A DNA stretch of 64,000 nucleotides from Megascapheus bottae. Taxonomy: Eukaryota > Chordata > Mammalia > Rodentia > Geomyidae. The notes under the pieces were generated by a model. The model searched no databases, had not been told where the DNA came from, and saw only the letters and a list, made by a program, of their open reading frames with translations. The translations under genes were made by a program, and so were the position numbers. How positions within the stretch are numbered: the first letter of the stretch is position 1; each line of letters opens with the position of its first letter. The stretch lies in NCBI GenBank assembly GCA_024803745.1, contig JANJXV010000161.1, forward strand, positions 434,001-498,000, read 5' to 3'. Below are positions 63,956 through 64,000 of this stretch, piece after piece.

Positions 63956-64000
63956 TGAATGCTACCTCCTAGTACTTTAATGCAAAGCTTTGGGCTGTGG

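Overview
The window is nuclear DNA from a mammal, most likely a rodent. The evidence is LINE-1 (L1) remains, a KRAB/C2H2 zinc-finger gene with spliced exons, CT/GT/CA/TTTC microsatellites, and one very abundant dimeric SINE. That SINE has an Alu/B1-like 'ggctcacgcctgt' part joined to a tRNA/ID-like part with 'ctgtggctcaagtgg' and 'gagttcaagcccc'. I associate this SINE type with geomyoid rodents (kangaroo rats and pocket mice), from memory and not proven here. No bacterial genes, operons or CRISPR are present, and no gene is plainly intact.

The main structure is a head-to-tail segmental duplication with a period of about 33.85 kb. Bases 1 to about 22,700 (copy A) reappear at 33,852 to 64,000 (copy B) in the same order and strand, differing at only a few percent of positions by eye. 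The window opens inside the duplicated unit, and the sequence at 64,000 has reached the counterpart of about 22,700. Window edges therefore do not mark the ends of the repeat. The stretch 22,700-33,851 is present once here. It holds nested L1 pieces, dense SINEs, and degraded exons that resemble the REM (RasGEF N-terminal) domain of a RalGDS/RGL-type gene.

Each unit holds, from low to high coordinate: (1) RalGDS-like REM remains on the minus strand; (2) a 1.36-kb segment, here called F; (3) about 5 kb of unique sequence with scattered SINEs; (4) an L1 fragment with an inverted 5' part, and a CT microsatellite; (5) a minus-strand KRAB zinc-finger gene with correct KRAB-A (127 bp) and KRAB-B (90 bp) exons, whose finger exon is cut off by in-frame stops; (6) an L1/F cluster on the minus strand.

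The L1/F cluster differs between copies. Copy A has L1 5' piece - F - L1 3' piece. Copy B has L1 5' piece - F - complete 6-kb L1 - F - L1 3' piece, which is one extra 7.42-kb L1+F unit. Outer junctions are the same, so the difference looks like unequal homologous exchange between direct repeats. F also occurs inverted beside the REM remains.

The most unusual observation is in the zinc-finger gene. The KRAB-plus-linker reading frame stays open across three exons in both copies, and in the linker all three differences between copies are synonymous. The fingers downstream of the stops have changed freely. This raises the possibility of a retained finger-less KRAB protein.
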